Positions 1 through 6,441 of a stretch of 9,641 nucleotides of DNA are shown here, piece after piece; within the stretch, counting starts at the first letter, position 1; each line of letters starts with the position of its first letter. This DNA comes from Xanthobacteraceae bacterium (GTDB lineage Bacteria > Pseudomonadota > Alphaproteobacteria > Rhizobiales > Xanthobacteraceae). The DNA lies in contig JASHRR010000159.1 of assembly GCA_030037185.1 (NCBI GenBank), forward strand, positions 1 through 9,641, read 5' to 3'. A program made the translations under genes and the position numbers. Under the pieces are notes generated by a model. That model did not search any database. It was not told where the DNA came from and was given only the letters and a program-made list of their open reading frames with translations.

Positions 1-59
1 CCCCAGCTAATGACAACTTTCATGGAATCGGTCGTCTAGGAGGTGGGAGACCTCTGCCG

Positions 60-428
60 TCAATTGCCCATTCGGACGGCTAGCATATCCGATGCGCGGG
101 GAGGTAACGAACCGCGTTCTGCTCGGACATAAACGCCACGGCCGCCCTGGAATCCAGAGTGGACGCCGGCAGTGGGAACGACCTGGGTGGCAGCAAACTG
201 GGAGGCCTGAACATTAGTGAATGACTGCAGCCGCGTACCAACCGCAGAGTGAAACACAGGATCTAGGTATGACGCATGAGCCGAGCGGTTGGGTAATGCC
301 GGTCTAAGTCGTGCACGATACGTCTTCCCAAGAGGTAACACCTCGAGGGTGCGAAGGGGCGCTCGGTCATGACGGGCAGTCGGGGTGTCGCTCATGCCGG
401 ACTCTGTGCCGGCGTAATTAGACGACAC
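60..428 (-). CDS. Unrecognised 122-residue ORF, doubtful
   Basis: An open frame of 122 codons starting at a GTG (426-428) with no clear Shine-Dalgarno sequence. I recognise no domain. The protein is rich in Arg, Ala, Ser and Pro, has no membrane segment or signal peptide, and ends in a stretch around GGRGVYVRAERGSLPPRASD. I have an impression of having seen similar stretches as short hypothetical ORFs in rhizobial intergenic DNA, which would fit a repeated non-coding element as well as a gene, but I cannot confirm this. The window edge is close, and nothing else is recognisable between 1 and 550. Treat it as a candidate only. Confidence 0.25.
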   Translation of the reverse strand: MSSNYAGTESGMSDTPTARHDRAPLRTLEVLPLGKTYRARLRPALPNRSAHASYLDPVFHSAVGTRLQSFTNVQASQFAATQVVPTAGVHSGFQGGRGVYVRAERGSLPPRASDMLAVRMGN

Positions 429-550
429 ACGGCTGCCGAACTTGCGCGCCCAGGGCGTACGCGAGTGAGCGCTTAAGCCACGGCGAGTCGGGGAAGGTCG
501 GACAGGGACATGGTATCGACACGGGTGCCTCCGAGGGCATTCTCACGAAC

Positions 551-1108
551 GTGATCGACGAACTGGAGGCCGGGCTGCTCCAGTCTGCGGTGCCGGCGGA
601 CGTGACCGATGAACAGCGCGTCTGGGCGCTGATGGCGCTCCAGAGCAGGGCCGAAGAGGGCGATGAGGACGCCAGAGCCCGGCTAAAGGCCTTGGAGGCG
701 CTTTTGCTCGGTCAAATCAGCCGCAAAAGCCATAGGCGCCCTGGAGACGGCGTCTCGGCCCACGTCATAGGTTGCGCCCCTGTGAGCACCTTCGCTTCGA
801 AGGTGCGCCCGCCCTTGACCCGCGACTCGAGCAGGATGCCGAGGCGCGGCGCCCGCGCGCGACAACAGGCGGCGCTCTCGACAGGTTCGCGGCCTGCGCG
901 CCGCTTACCTCGCGGAGGAGTCCCCGCTCACAGGCCCTGCAGGCGCAGGCGAGACACAGCCTCGCCGGCGAGGCCGCGAAAGGCGCGCGAGCCCATTCAT
1001 CGACGAGCAGGCGACAGAGCCGAAGGTGGTCGTTTCTTTTGGCAAAGGCCAGAGCGGTTTCGGTGGTCTCATCGAGGATCTTGCGGATCCCATCGCCGGT
1101 GTCACTAA
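551..1108 (+). CDS. Unrecognised ORF; only its first ~58 codons look coding
   Basis: The frame opens after a TAA near 418 and its first usable start is a GTG at 551, which has no obvious ribosome binding site. Residues 1-58 look like a genuine acidic, helical protein (for example DEQRVWALMALQSRAEEGDE). From about residue 60 the composition changes to Arg/Pro/Ala-rich sequence typical of a wrong frame in GC-rich DNA. The simplest reading is a fragment of an older gene whose frame was lost near position 725. No family is recognised. The upstream in-frame stretch without a Met (about 420-550) may also be part of it. Confidence 0.25.
   Translation: MIDELEAGLLQSAVPADVTDEQRVWALMALQSRAEEGDEDARARLKALEALLLGQISRKSHRRPGDGVSAHVIGCAPVSTFASKVRPPLTRDSSRMPRRGARARQQAALSTGSRPARRLPRGGVPAHRPCRRRRDTASPARPRKAREPIHRRAGDRAEGGRFFWQRPERFRWSHRGSCGSHRRCH
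683..850 (-). pseudogene. Possible coding relic, minus strand, unknown family
   Basis: Read on the minus strand, two adjacent frames give protein-like stretches that would join across a one-base shift near 770. The first is LLESRVKGGRTFEAKVLTG and the second starts ATYDVGRDAVSRAPMAFAAD, running to a stop at about 683. Neither frame is convincing over a longer distance and no family is recognised. The segment overlaps the plus-strand ORF that begins at 551, so at most one of them was coding at each point. Confidence is low. Confidence 0.2.
786..806. repeat. Perfect 9-bp inverted repeat, 3-nt loop
   Basis: GCACCTTCG at 786-794 is followed by CTT and then by its exact reverse complement CGAAGGTGC at 798-806. 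There is no T-run on either side, so it is not a canonical intrinsic terminator. It may be a small operator or RNA hairpin, or chance in GC-rich sequence. Confidence 0.5.
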
Positions 1109-1146
1109 GCCGCTTGACGTGCGACTCTTCTCGACCGCAGACCCAA
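928..1146 (-). pseudogene. Possible C-terminal coding relic, unknown family
   Basis: The minus strand reads a well-balanced charged sequence from about 1124 down to 985, containing HVKRLSDTGDGIRKILDETT and RNDHLRLCRLLVDEWAR. One base out of frame the sequence continues AFRGLAGEAVSRLRLQGL and ends at a TGA (928-930). This looks like the C-terminal end of a helical protein broken by a single-base change near 985. The plus strand of the same segment gives less balanced sequences. I do not recognise the family. No start codon or ribosome binding site is evident, consistent with a fragment. Confidence 0.3.
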
Positions 1147-1244
1147 ATTTGTCCATTTCGCGTAGCGGGATGATTGGGCGTAGCTGAAAGGCGCAGGGCT
1201 TCCGGGCTTCAGTGCGTTACAGCGAGAGCAGAAGGCCTTCGCAA

Positions 1245-1790
1245 ATGAACGTTGAAGCCACCAAGGCACTAATTCACGAGGCGTTTGTGGGACTGAAGCG
1301 GGACGAAGAATGCACGCTTCATCAGGCCCAGCTCGATGACGAGTCCGGGAGTCGTAGGATCTCCAGGGAGGAATGGATGGCGGCAAAGCTCTGGGATCCA
1401 GAAACGGACTGGCGAGATGTTCCCGCCTCCGCACTAGAGGAGTGCGACGCCGCACTTTCTCACGCCAGTGCTCAGAGCTGGCATTTCTATTTGCCAGCGT
1501 ACATGGAGCGCGCCCTGGATCTGATCGATACCTGGGGAAGAACGCCCCCGGAGCAACGGCCCGTCCAGGTAGAGGATCTCCCCTTTTCCGTGGTGTGGCA
1601 CCTGACCTACTGCGACAAGAGTGGGTTAGGCCCGCTCCACCTCGAGAGATACCATCGACTGAACGAAGCTCAGGAAAGTGCTGTCGTGGCATTCCTGGAG
1701 TTCGTTCGAGACTCTCACTCTTTCCTTGCGGACGAGGCTGACGAGGCGTTGCGGAAATACTGGGCAATGCCACAGGATCAGAGGCCTTGA
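1245..1790 (+). CDS. DUF6714-like protein of unknown function
   Basis: An intact 181-residue soluble protein with no signal peptide or membrane segment. Its pattern matches my memory of the DUF6714 family: an N-terminal helix (EATKALIHEAFVGL), a 'DW+DVP' segment near residues 58-62 followed by an Asp-rich helix, then WHFYLPAYMERALDL (about 78-92), DLPFSVVWHLT, and a final helix in which a residue count precedes a 'FLEFVRD' motif. Members are typically small cytoplasmic proteins with no assigned function. I chose the ATG at 1245 because GAAGG (1231-1235) lies 9 bases upstream; a GTG at 1212 in the same frame would add 11 residues but lacks a good site. It stands alone between relics, so context gives no role. 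The ORF is certain, the family assignment fairly so. Confidence 0.85.
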   Translation: MNVEATKALIHEAFVGLKRDEECTLHQAQLDDESGSRRISREEWMAAKLWDPETDWRDVPASALEECDAALSHASAQSWHFYLPAYMERALDLIDTWGRTPPEQRPVQVEDLPFSVVWHLTYCDKSGLGPLHLERYHRLNEAQESAVVAFLEFVRDSHSFLADEADEALRKYWAMPQDQRP

Positions 1791-1977
1791 CGTTATGTCT
1801 GTTCCTCGAGCCGGGCGCGGGTTGGCGGGCACGCGAGGCGCTGAACCGACGAATCAGGTGACGGCAGCAGAACGTGGTGCGGCAAGTTTCGCTGAAGGTC
1901 GGCACCAGTGATTTCGCCTTTGCGGGTCATCGCCTCAACGCCATCGGCCTGCTGACGGGGCGGTCCTCATCTGACGC
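1791..1977. other. Intergenic stretch with no recognisable gene
   Basis: The DNA between the DUF6714-like gene and the first ligase relic holds only short open frames on both strands with skewed Arg/Ser composition. I see no tRNA, terminator with a T-run, or repeat. It may be further eroded sequence belonging to whatever carried the ligase relic. Confidence 0.4.
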
Positions 1978-2162
1978 GCGCCGCCTGAGGCTCGTCGATT
2001 CCAAATCTCGCTCCTCTCCCGCTGGACGGCGACGCTGGCGGGATTTCGGACCTTGATCCAGACACGGCACGGGCCGGATCGATAGGTGTGCCGACCTTCT
2101 TCGACACGATGCCCTCGGTGCCAAGCCGGCAGGCGTGTGCAAAAACGGTAGGGCCGTTCTCG
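1978..2162 (-). pseudogene. Relic of ATP-dependent DNA ligase C-terminus (copy 1)
   Basis: The minus strand reads TVFAHACRLGTEGIVSKK and then, one frame over, TYRSGPCRVWIKVRNPASVA followed by QRERSEIWNRRA. In LigD-type ATP-dependent DNA ligases these are nucleotidyltransferase motif IV (EGIVSKR) and motif V (WIKVKNP), normally in one continuous frame as GLEGIVSKR-x-PYRSG. The frame break lies near 2090, where this copy lacks two bases and has one extra relative to copy 2 at 4846-5318. Everything upstream of the motif IV region is missing except perhaps some 15 residues, and motif I (KxDG) is absent, so no ligase can be made. By eye the shared ~160 bases are about four-fifths identical to copy 2, so the two are related but old. 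Confidence 0.75.
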
Positions 2163-2238
2163 GCTATCTGTTCGCTGTTTCGCGCGTTGTCGGCCAGATT
2201 TCGCTGGCAGCTTTCCACAAGCCGAGCGCGCCGACGTG

Positions 2239-2460
2239 ATGGACACCTTGATGGTTATTGTGACTGTAATCATATATCCTTCTGCCTCGGCGCAGTTTTC
2301 CTTTGTAACGACTGATGCGAAGCCTGCCGAGCGGCCATTCAAGACGCTTGGTAGACGAGATCAAAGAGCACATGAAAAGGGCGAGGAGCGCGAGTGGGAA
2401 GGGATGCGACGCATCATGCCGCTGTCGCCCGAGGTAGTACAAATAATGGGAGATAGTTAG
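2239..2460 (+). CDS. Small hypothetical protein, possibly exported, doubtful
   Basis: An open frame of 73 codons from ATG 2239 (a GTG at 2236 is also in frame). The first ~20 residues are hydrophobic and end in PSASAQ, resembling a signal peptide with an Ala-x-Ala cleavage site, and the remainder is charged (RRDQRAHEKGEEREWEGM). It lacks the usual basic residues at the N-terminus and has no clear ribosome binding site, so a true exported protein is uncertain. No family is recognised. It lies between a ligase relic and a small membrane protein. Confidence 0.3.
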   Translation: MDTLMVIVTVIIYPSASAQFSFVTTDAKPAERPFKTLGRRDQRAHEKGEEREWEGMRRIMPLSPEVVQIMGDS

Positions 2461-2534
2461 GAAAGGGCGCGGTGACGGCGATCACGATAGGTGCACAATG
2501 AAAATTATCGAAGTCGAAATCGAGAGGTGCTGTG

Positions 2535-2813
2535 ATGGAAGCAGGGCACGCCGTTGGAAGGATATTTCGGCTCATATTTTTGTTTATTGCAAATATTCCC
2601 ACCTTCGTCTTCTTTGATCTGTTTCTAGGTTATACCGAAGGGGCCGCAGGCGGAATGTTTGGTCTAACGGACAAACTTGTCGCGTTTTTCGAAAGCATTC
2701 TTGGACGTGCCGGCCTACTACCAGATGCGCAACATGCTTTTGCGCTCGCTATCGTCGGTGCCTGGTTCTTTGCAGGCTTCCTCTCAACATTCTATCGGGC
2801 AATCGTTCGTTGA
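2535..2813 (+). CDS. Small membrane protein of unknown function
   Basis: An intact 92-residue protein from ATG 2535, with GAGAGG (2522-2527) seven bases upstream; a GTG at 2532 is one codon earlier. It has two hydrophobic segments likely to span the inner membrane: about residues 10-31 (FRLIFLFIANIPTFVFFDLF) and about 70-87 (FALAIVGAWFFAGFLSTF). Between them is a Gly-rich loop and a helix with DKLVAFFESILGRAG. The final residues (YRAIVR) are basic. I do not recognise the family. The base composition is lower in GC than the flanking relics, which hints at different ancestry. No partner gene is adjacent. Confidence 0.65.
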   Translation: MEAGHAVGRIFRLIFLFIANIPTFVFFDLFLGYTEGAAGGMFGLTDKLVAFFESILGRAGLLPDAQHAFALAIVGAWFFAGFLSTFYRAIVR

Positions 2814-3291
2814 AAAGACAGAGCCTTAGCCCAAATCAAACGGGCACACACTTACTCTATAGCGCGGCGCAGCACCAGCCCAAACCCGCTCCGGCCCGGC
2901 GATGGTCTTGAAGGCGCAAGCGTGGGTAGGCTTGGCAAAGAACCGGCGGATCTGGTGCTCTCGCCGGTTGTCTCAAACTCCGCCAACACCACAAGCAAGA
3001 CGAGCTATGGGCTGTCCCAGTGTACCCGCCGGACAGGGGCCTTCCGTCAATTGTCGCTGCAGACGGGGCCCGATCCCCATCTTCGCGCCCGCTGCGCGGC
3101 GGCCCAAGGCTGTCCTTGACCACGGCCTGTCACGGCGGGTGCGCGGTTCGCAGCCCTCACGGGTCAGACGCGAATTTCCGTGTCGCACAGACACGGCTCC
3201 GGACGTTTGAGGGATGGGCGATGCGCCTGACGTCATCAGCTTCACGGCGTCGAAGGCGTGGAAGCACAGGCGTATCGCCCGATGGAAGCCG
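2814..3291. other. 478-base stretch without a recognisable gene
   Basis: Several overlapping open frames exist on both strands (for example minus-strand 2973-3323), but none has a recognisable motif, a ribosome binding site or balanced composition. No RNA gene, CRISPR or long repeat is visible. It follows the stop codons of two convergent genes (the small membrane protein and the VOC protein), yet I find no hairpin with a T-run to serve as terminator. Confidence 0.45.
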
Positions 3292-4110
3292 TTAGGGCAG
3301 ATAAACCGCCTTCGGCCGCTCATTCAGTTCGATGCGGGTTCCCCACGGGTCGGTGATGAATGCAATCCCGACGCCAACGTCGTTCACGCGGTAGGCCCCG
3401 CCAGCGTCGAGCTTGACGCCGGCCGCTTCCACCTTGGCGATGAATGCTTTCAGATCCTTCACATCGAAACCGATGTGATCGAGGACCCGGCCCTTCGTCG
3501 GCCCTTCCGCAACATTGACCTTGCTCCAGCGCAACTGGACGCCGGGGATGTCGGAGACCGGCGCATTGTTGCGGATGCTCGCCTTGGCGCCGAAGATCTT
3601 GCCGTACCAGGCCTGGCTCTCGGCGATCGCATTCTCGGGCAGGAAGAAATGCACGTGCTTGCTGCGGATCGGCTCTTTCTGGTCCTTGTCTTCCTGAATT
3701 TCGATTTTCAGTCCGTCGGTCGTTGTCACCCAGCCCTGGTCCAGCCTGCCGGGGGCGCCCGGCTCGAAGGGAACCCCTGCAGCCTTCCATTTGGCGACGG
3801 CCTCCTGGACGTTCGGGACGGTGAACCCGATGTGGTTCACCACCGTTCCGACCGTGCCGCCGGTCGACGGCGGCGTGCCGGGCCCCTGATTGAGAATGAC
3901 CAGGACGCCGGGGAACACGACCCTCTCACCCGGCCCGGTGGCGACACCGCCCATGGCGAGAAGGATATGCTTGTTGGCCGCGACGTCACGCGAATTGAGA
4001 TGCCAGTGCCCGTTCGTCACGCCCGCGTCGTTGGGAGCATAGGGCTGTGCCCATGCGGCGCCCGTCGCGAGAGTGGAAATGAGCCACAGAGCCGAAATCA
4101 GTTTTTTCAT
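3292..4110 (-). CDS. Exported two-domain VOC (glyoxalase/bleomycin-resistance fold) protein
   Basis: An intact 272-residue protein. A classic Sec signal peptide (MKKLISALWLISTLATGAAWA, cleavage before QPYAP) predicts a periplasmic location. Two vicinal-oxygen-chelate repeats follow. The first covers about residues 28-150, with VNHIGFTVPNVQEAV and, at its end, DGLKIEIQED. The second covers about 155-265, with HVHFFLP, LDHIGFDVKDLKAFI and ending DPWGTRIELNE. Conserved His and Glu at these positions are the usual metal ligands in this superfamily, so a metal-dependent lyase or dioxygenase-like role is possible; the substrate is unknown. The start is fixed by GGAGGA (4115-4120) four bases from the ATG; a 37-residue upstream extension in the same frame is rejected. 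A weak promoter-like pair (TTCGCA, 17 bases, TAGTCT, minus strand, 4157-4185) lies upstream. It is monocistronic and divergent from the intron relic. Confidence 0.9.
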   Translation of the reverse strand: MKKLISALWLISTLATGAAWAQPYAPNDAGVTNGHWHLNSRDVAANKHILLAMGGVATGPGERVVFPGVLVILNQGPGTPPSTGGTVGTVVNHIGFTVPNVQEAVAKWKAAGVPFEPGAPGRLDQGWVTTTDGLKIEIQEDKDQKEPIRSKHVHFFLPENAIAESQAWYGKIFGAKASIRNNAPVSDIPGVQLRWSKVNVAEGPTKGRVLDHIGFDVKDLKAFIAKVEAAGVKLDAGGAYRVNDVGVGIAFITDPWGTRIELNERPKAVYLP

Positions 4111-4384
4111 GGCTTCCTCCCGGTTGATCGCGCGCCACGCGCGCGAGACCTCCGGGAGACTAGCACCGGCAGCGCATCTTGCGAAATACGAATCGCGCCG
4201 CAACGGCAACTTCCTGCGCACACGCTGCGCGTGATGGCCGTTATGCAGTCACCTGAATGCTGAACCGGGGGGCCGCGGCGCTGCGCTTCCCCACGTAAGC
4301 AGCTGACTGCCCTCCGGACAAAATATACCGACGTGATCAGCCACAGAAGATCGAGATTTCCGCAATTGGCCCTCCTCTGCGAAG

Positions 4385-4770
4385 TCGCCAAGCAAAGCTG
4401 GCGCGATCGGTGCAAGTCCGACCCAGGTAATGCCCAGCAGGCAGCCTGGAAGCAAGTGTTGCGTGAGCCGACGGCGACGCCGGCCACGAAGCGTACACAG
4501 CGGTTGCGTGGGGTGTGTGATTGAGCCCCGTAATGGGTCGTCGCAGGAGCCGAGACCGTGCAGAGAGTCGAACGCAACACGGACAGGGCCGCTAAGCGAG
4601 GCCATGTCCGCCCCGCCGGGGTCGAAGAGCAGATCACGCGCAAAAGGATCGCGTCGTAACTTGGGAGATCCCGGGTTCGGCCAGGGCATTCCCGCTTCTG
4701 GTCCGCATCGGGAAGGGAAAGCCGTTAGCCGATGATGAACGAACACGGGAAGTCGGACCCAGCCGTAGTG
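4385..4770 (+). other. Group II intron relic: ribozyme 5' part, no reverse transcriptase ORF
   Basis: The plus strand has features that I recognise from bacterial group II introns. They are GGTGCAAGTCC (about 4410, like the conserved GUGAAAGUCC-type segment of domain I), GAGCCGACGGCGACGCC and CCACGAAGCGTACACAGC (about 4465-4502), GTAACTTGGGAGATCCC (about 4655), and CGGGAAGTCGGACCCAGCCG followed by TAGTG (about 4747-4770), which usually stands just before the intron-encoded LtrA-type reverse transcriptase. No reverse transcriptase frame follows, and I find no domain V, so splicing and retrohoming should be impossible. The exact 5' end is not visible; a GTGATC near 4334 could be it. Recognition is from memory of related sequences, not from a covariance search. 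Confidence 0.65.
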
Positions 4771-4802
4771 GCTGCGCAATGCCGGATGCGGCATTGCGCA
4801 GC
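4771..4802. repeat. Perfect 14-bp inverted repeat, 4-nt loop
   Basis: GCTGCGCAATGCCG (4771-4784), GATG, then the exact reverse complement CGGCATTGCGCAGC (4789-4802). It sits exactly where the group II intron homology stops. There is no downstream T-run, so it is not a standard terminator. It could be the domain IV stem of the shrunken intron, or a palindromic element marking a deletion junction. Confidence 0.8.
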
Positions 4803-4845
4803 GGATTATGCCAAATGGGCTGGTTTTTCCCGACATTCACCGTGA

Positions 4846-5318
4846 GTGGCTTGTAGTCATAGCCGCAATGGGTATGACTGGACTGCGCGACTGGCGGCGA
4901 TCGCGGCTGCTGCCGAGCAGATCAAAGCCAGGAGCTTGGTTGCGCTTGGACCTGACGGCTTGTTGCAGTTCGAGGAGTTGTCCCGTCGGAAGGGCGCCCG
5001 ACCACGATCCTCTACGCCTTCGACTTGATGAACATGACGGCGAGGATTTGCGCAGTCTTGCGTTCCTGGACCGCAAGGCCGCGCTGGCACGGCTCTTGCG
5101 CAGTGTCGATGGTGGCATTCTACTCAACGAGTACACCAACGAGGACGGCGCTGCCGTCTTCGCGCACGCTTGCCGGCTTGGCGCAGAAGGCATCGTTTCC
5201 AAGCGGGTCGACGGCACATATCGATCCGGTCCTTGTCCGGTCTGGATCAAGGTCCGCAATCCCGCCAGCATCGCCGTGCAGCGCGAGCGAAGCGAGATGT
5301 GGGATCGATGCGCCCTAG
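4846..5318 (+). pseudogene. Relic of ATP-dependent DNA ligase nucleotidyltransferase domain (copy 2)
   Basis: In LigD-type ligases the adenylation domain seals nicks using ATP. Here the order of motifs is kept but the gene is broken. SRNGYDWTARLAAI (from 4861) matches motif Ia. LGPDGLLQFEELSRRKG follows, but the normal 'DGEAV' of motif III just before it has been deleted. LYAFDLM (about 5010-5030) is motif IIIa, and a missing base near 5031 then moves the frame to HDGEDLRSLAFLDRK. In that frame come AVFAHACRLGAEGIVSKR (motif IV) and YRSGPCPVWIKVRNP (motif V). Motif I with the catalytic Lys is absent, as is everything upstream and the OB-fold domain downstream. There is another frame change near 4990. 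The left end abuts the intron relic and hairpin; the right end abuts the permease gene. Confidence 0.8.
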
Positions 5319-5385
5319 CCAGCACTGGCTCCCTATCCCCGCTCCTTAGATGGAACTTTCTGGGGCGCTCTGCGGTTGGGCGCTT

Positions 5386-5826
5386 ATGCGTAATCGAGTT
5401 TCTAGCAGCCTTCCGGCGCGAGCTGAGTGGTTCGACGCGTTTGCCCGGAAGACCGCGACGCTGTGCGGAAAGCCCATTGTGTTTCTGGCAGCGGTTATCT
5501 CTGTCCTCGTATGGGTGTGTACAGGCCCGTTATTCGGATTCAGTGATACCTGGCAGCTGGTCATTAATACAGGAACGACCATCGTCACATTTCTCATGGT
5601 CTTCTTAATCCAAAATACGCAGAACCGTGATACTTTGGCGGTGCAGATTAAGCTGTCCGAGCTCATCATTGCCGTTAAAGGCGCGAAGAATCAGCTTGCC
5701 TCGGCGGAGGATCTCTCCGAGTCAGAACTGGAAAACCTTCACAAAGAATACTGCACTCTTGCAGAGAGCGCGGAGAGGGCGCTGGAGGTTCGGCGCATCA
5801 ACAAGAAAACGCATCTTGTCGAGTGA
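5386..5826 (+). CDS. Low-affinity iron/copper permease family protein (PF04120-like)
   Basis: An intact protein of 146 residues from ATG 5386 (158 from ATG 5350). The core VWVCTGPLFGFSDTWQLVIN followed by TGTTIVTFLMVFLIQNTQNR is the signature of the low-affinity iron permease family: two membrane segments (about residues 29-50 and 56-76 from the 5386 start) flanking a GFSDTWQL loop. A hydrophilic helical tail follows (LSELIIAVKGAKNQLASAED and a Glu-rich stretch). Full-length bacterial members are of this size. The family is named for yeast Fet4, but transport activity of the short bacterial members is not well established, so substrate is an inference. Neither candidate start has a good ribosome binding site; 5386 fits the family length better. 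The beginning adjoins the ligase relic, so the native promoter may have been lost. Confidence 0.85.
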   Translation: MRNRVSSSLPARAEWFDAFARKTATLCGKPIVFLAAVISVLVWVCTGPLFGFSDTWQLVINTGTTIVTFLMVFLIQNTQNRDTLAVQIKLSELIIAVKGAKNQLASAEDLSESELENLHKEYCTLAESAERALEVRRINKKTHLVE

Positions 5827-5981
5827 GATTGGTGTGCCTCCCCAAAAGAAGAAGTGTCGCCGGATGGCTGGTGCACGCACGAGGGGACAGCCATCGGGCG
5901 CCGCAGTTATGTCATGAGGATCATGAGCAACAGAAGGCAGGTTGCCGGAACCCTGTGTTATTGATCCGAGGGGGCTACACG

Positions 5982-5999
5982 GGTTCCCTTCTGGGAACC
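5982..5999. repeat. 7-bp hairpin downstream of the permease gene
   Basis: GGTTCCC, TTCT, GGGAACC form a perfect stem-loop about 155 bases after the permease stop codon and about 95 bases before the zinc-ribbon relic. It is not followed by a clean T-run (an AT-rich ATTGATTCTATTCCCTATTC follows after a gap), so terminator function is uncertain. Between 5827 and 6093 I see no gene. Confidence 0.4.
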
Positions 6000-6093
6000 G
6001 GCGAATTGATTCTATTCCCTATTCGTTCTTAGCTTGGAAGTATGGCCAGGGAAGACGAACCGATCCGTCCCATGAACCATCCGCCCGGCACGG

Positions 6094-6283
6094 GTGCGTG
6101 GCTTGTTCGTGACCTGCCAGCACTGCAACCACGAGCGTGCGGTCAATATGGACGATTGGCCTTATAACGCCCCGTTGCCATCCTTCGCGCATGCGCTGCA
6201 GCCGCTGTGGCAAGCTCGGCCCGACAGCAGCGCCGAATTGGATTGAACGGGCAGACAGATTAGCGGGCGCCGTCCGACGATGA
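6094..6283 (+). pseudogene. Frameshifted small zinc-ribbon protein
   Basis: The first frame from GTG 6094 reads VTCQHCNHERAVNMDDWP and continues to LPSFA. After a lost base near 6190 the protein resumes one frame over as MRCSRCGKLGPTAAPNWIER and ends at TGA 6281-6283. Joined, this gives two CxxC pairs (CQHC and CSRC) about 25 residues apart, a zinc-ribbon arrangement that I recall from small rhizobial proteins of about 65-70 residues. Those normally have a few more residues before 'LFVTCQHC'; here an in-frame TGA lies just upstream, so the 5' end is damaged too. The function of the family is unknown to me; nucleic-acid binding or structural zinc are possible. A sequencing error could mimic the internal shift but not both defects. 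Confidence 0.6.
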
Positions 6284-6441
6284 CGTCGCCGCGCATAGGC
6301 CGGCGCTTTGCTTGCCTGCTTGGTACCTGTCGCCACTCGGAACGCCACCGCTGCGGCCCGGCGTCGGCTTGGCGCGTGAGGCCATCGCCGCACGTCTCAC
6401 GCGGCCTCGATCCTTGCTCCGTTGGGCCTTCAACGAGCCCG

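Noticed and set aside
3214..4263. A 349-codon plus-strand open frame
   Set aside because: It is exactly antisense to the VOC gene, which has a signal peptide, family motifs and a strong ribosome binding site; the plus-strand frame has none of these.
4107..4836. Long minus-strand open frames of 178 and 195 codons
   Set aside because: They lie antisense to the group II intron relic and have Arg/Ser/Pro/Cys-rich composition without motifs.
5982..5999. Rho-independent terminator of the permease gene
   Set aside because: The stem is good but too far from the stop (about 155 bases) and lacks a directly following T-run, so I list it only as a hairpin.
5823..6032. A 69-codon plus-strand frame after the permease
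   Set aside because: It overlaps the permease stop, has no ribosome binding site and no motif; it looks like a random open frame.
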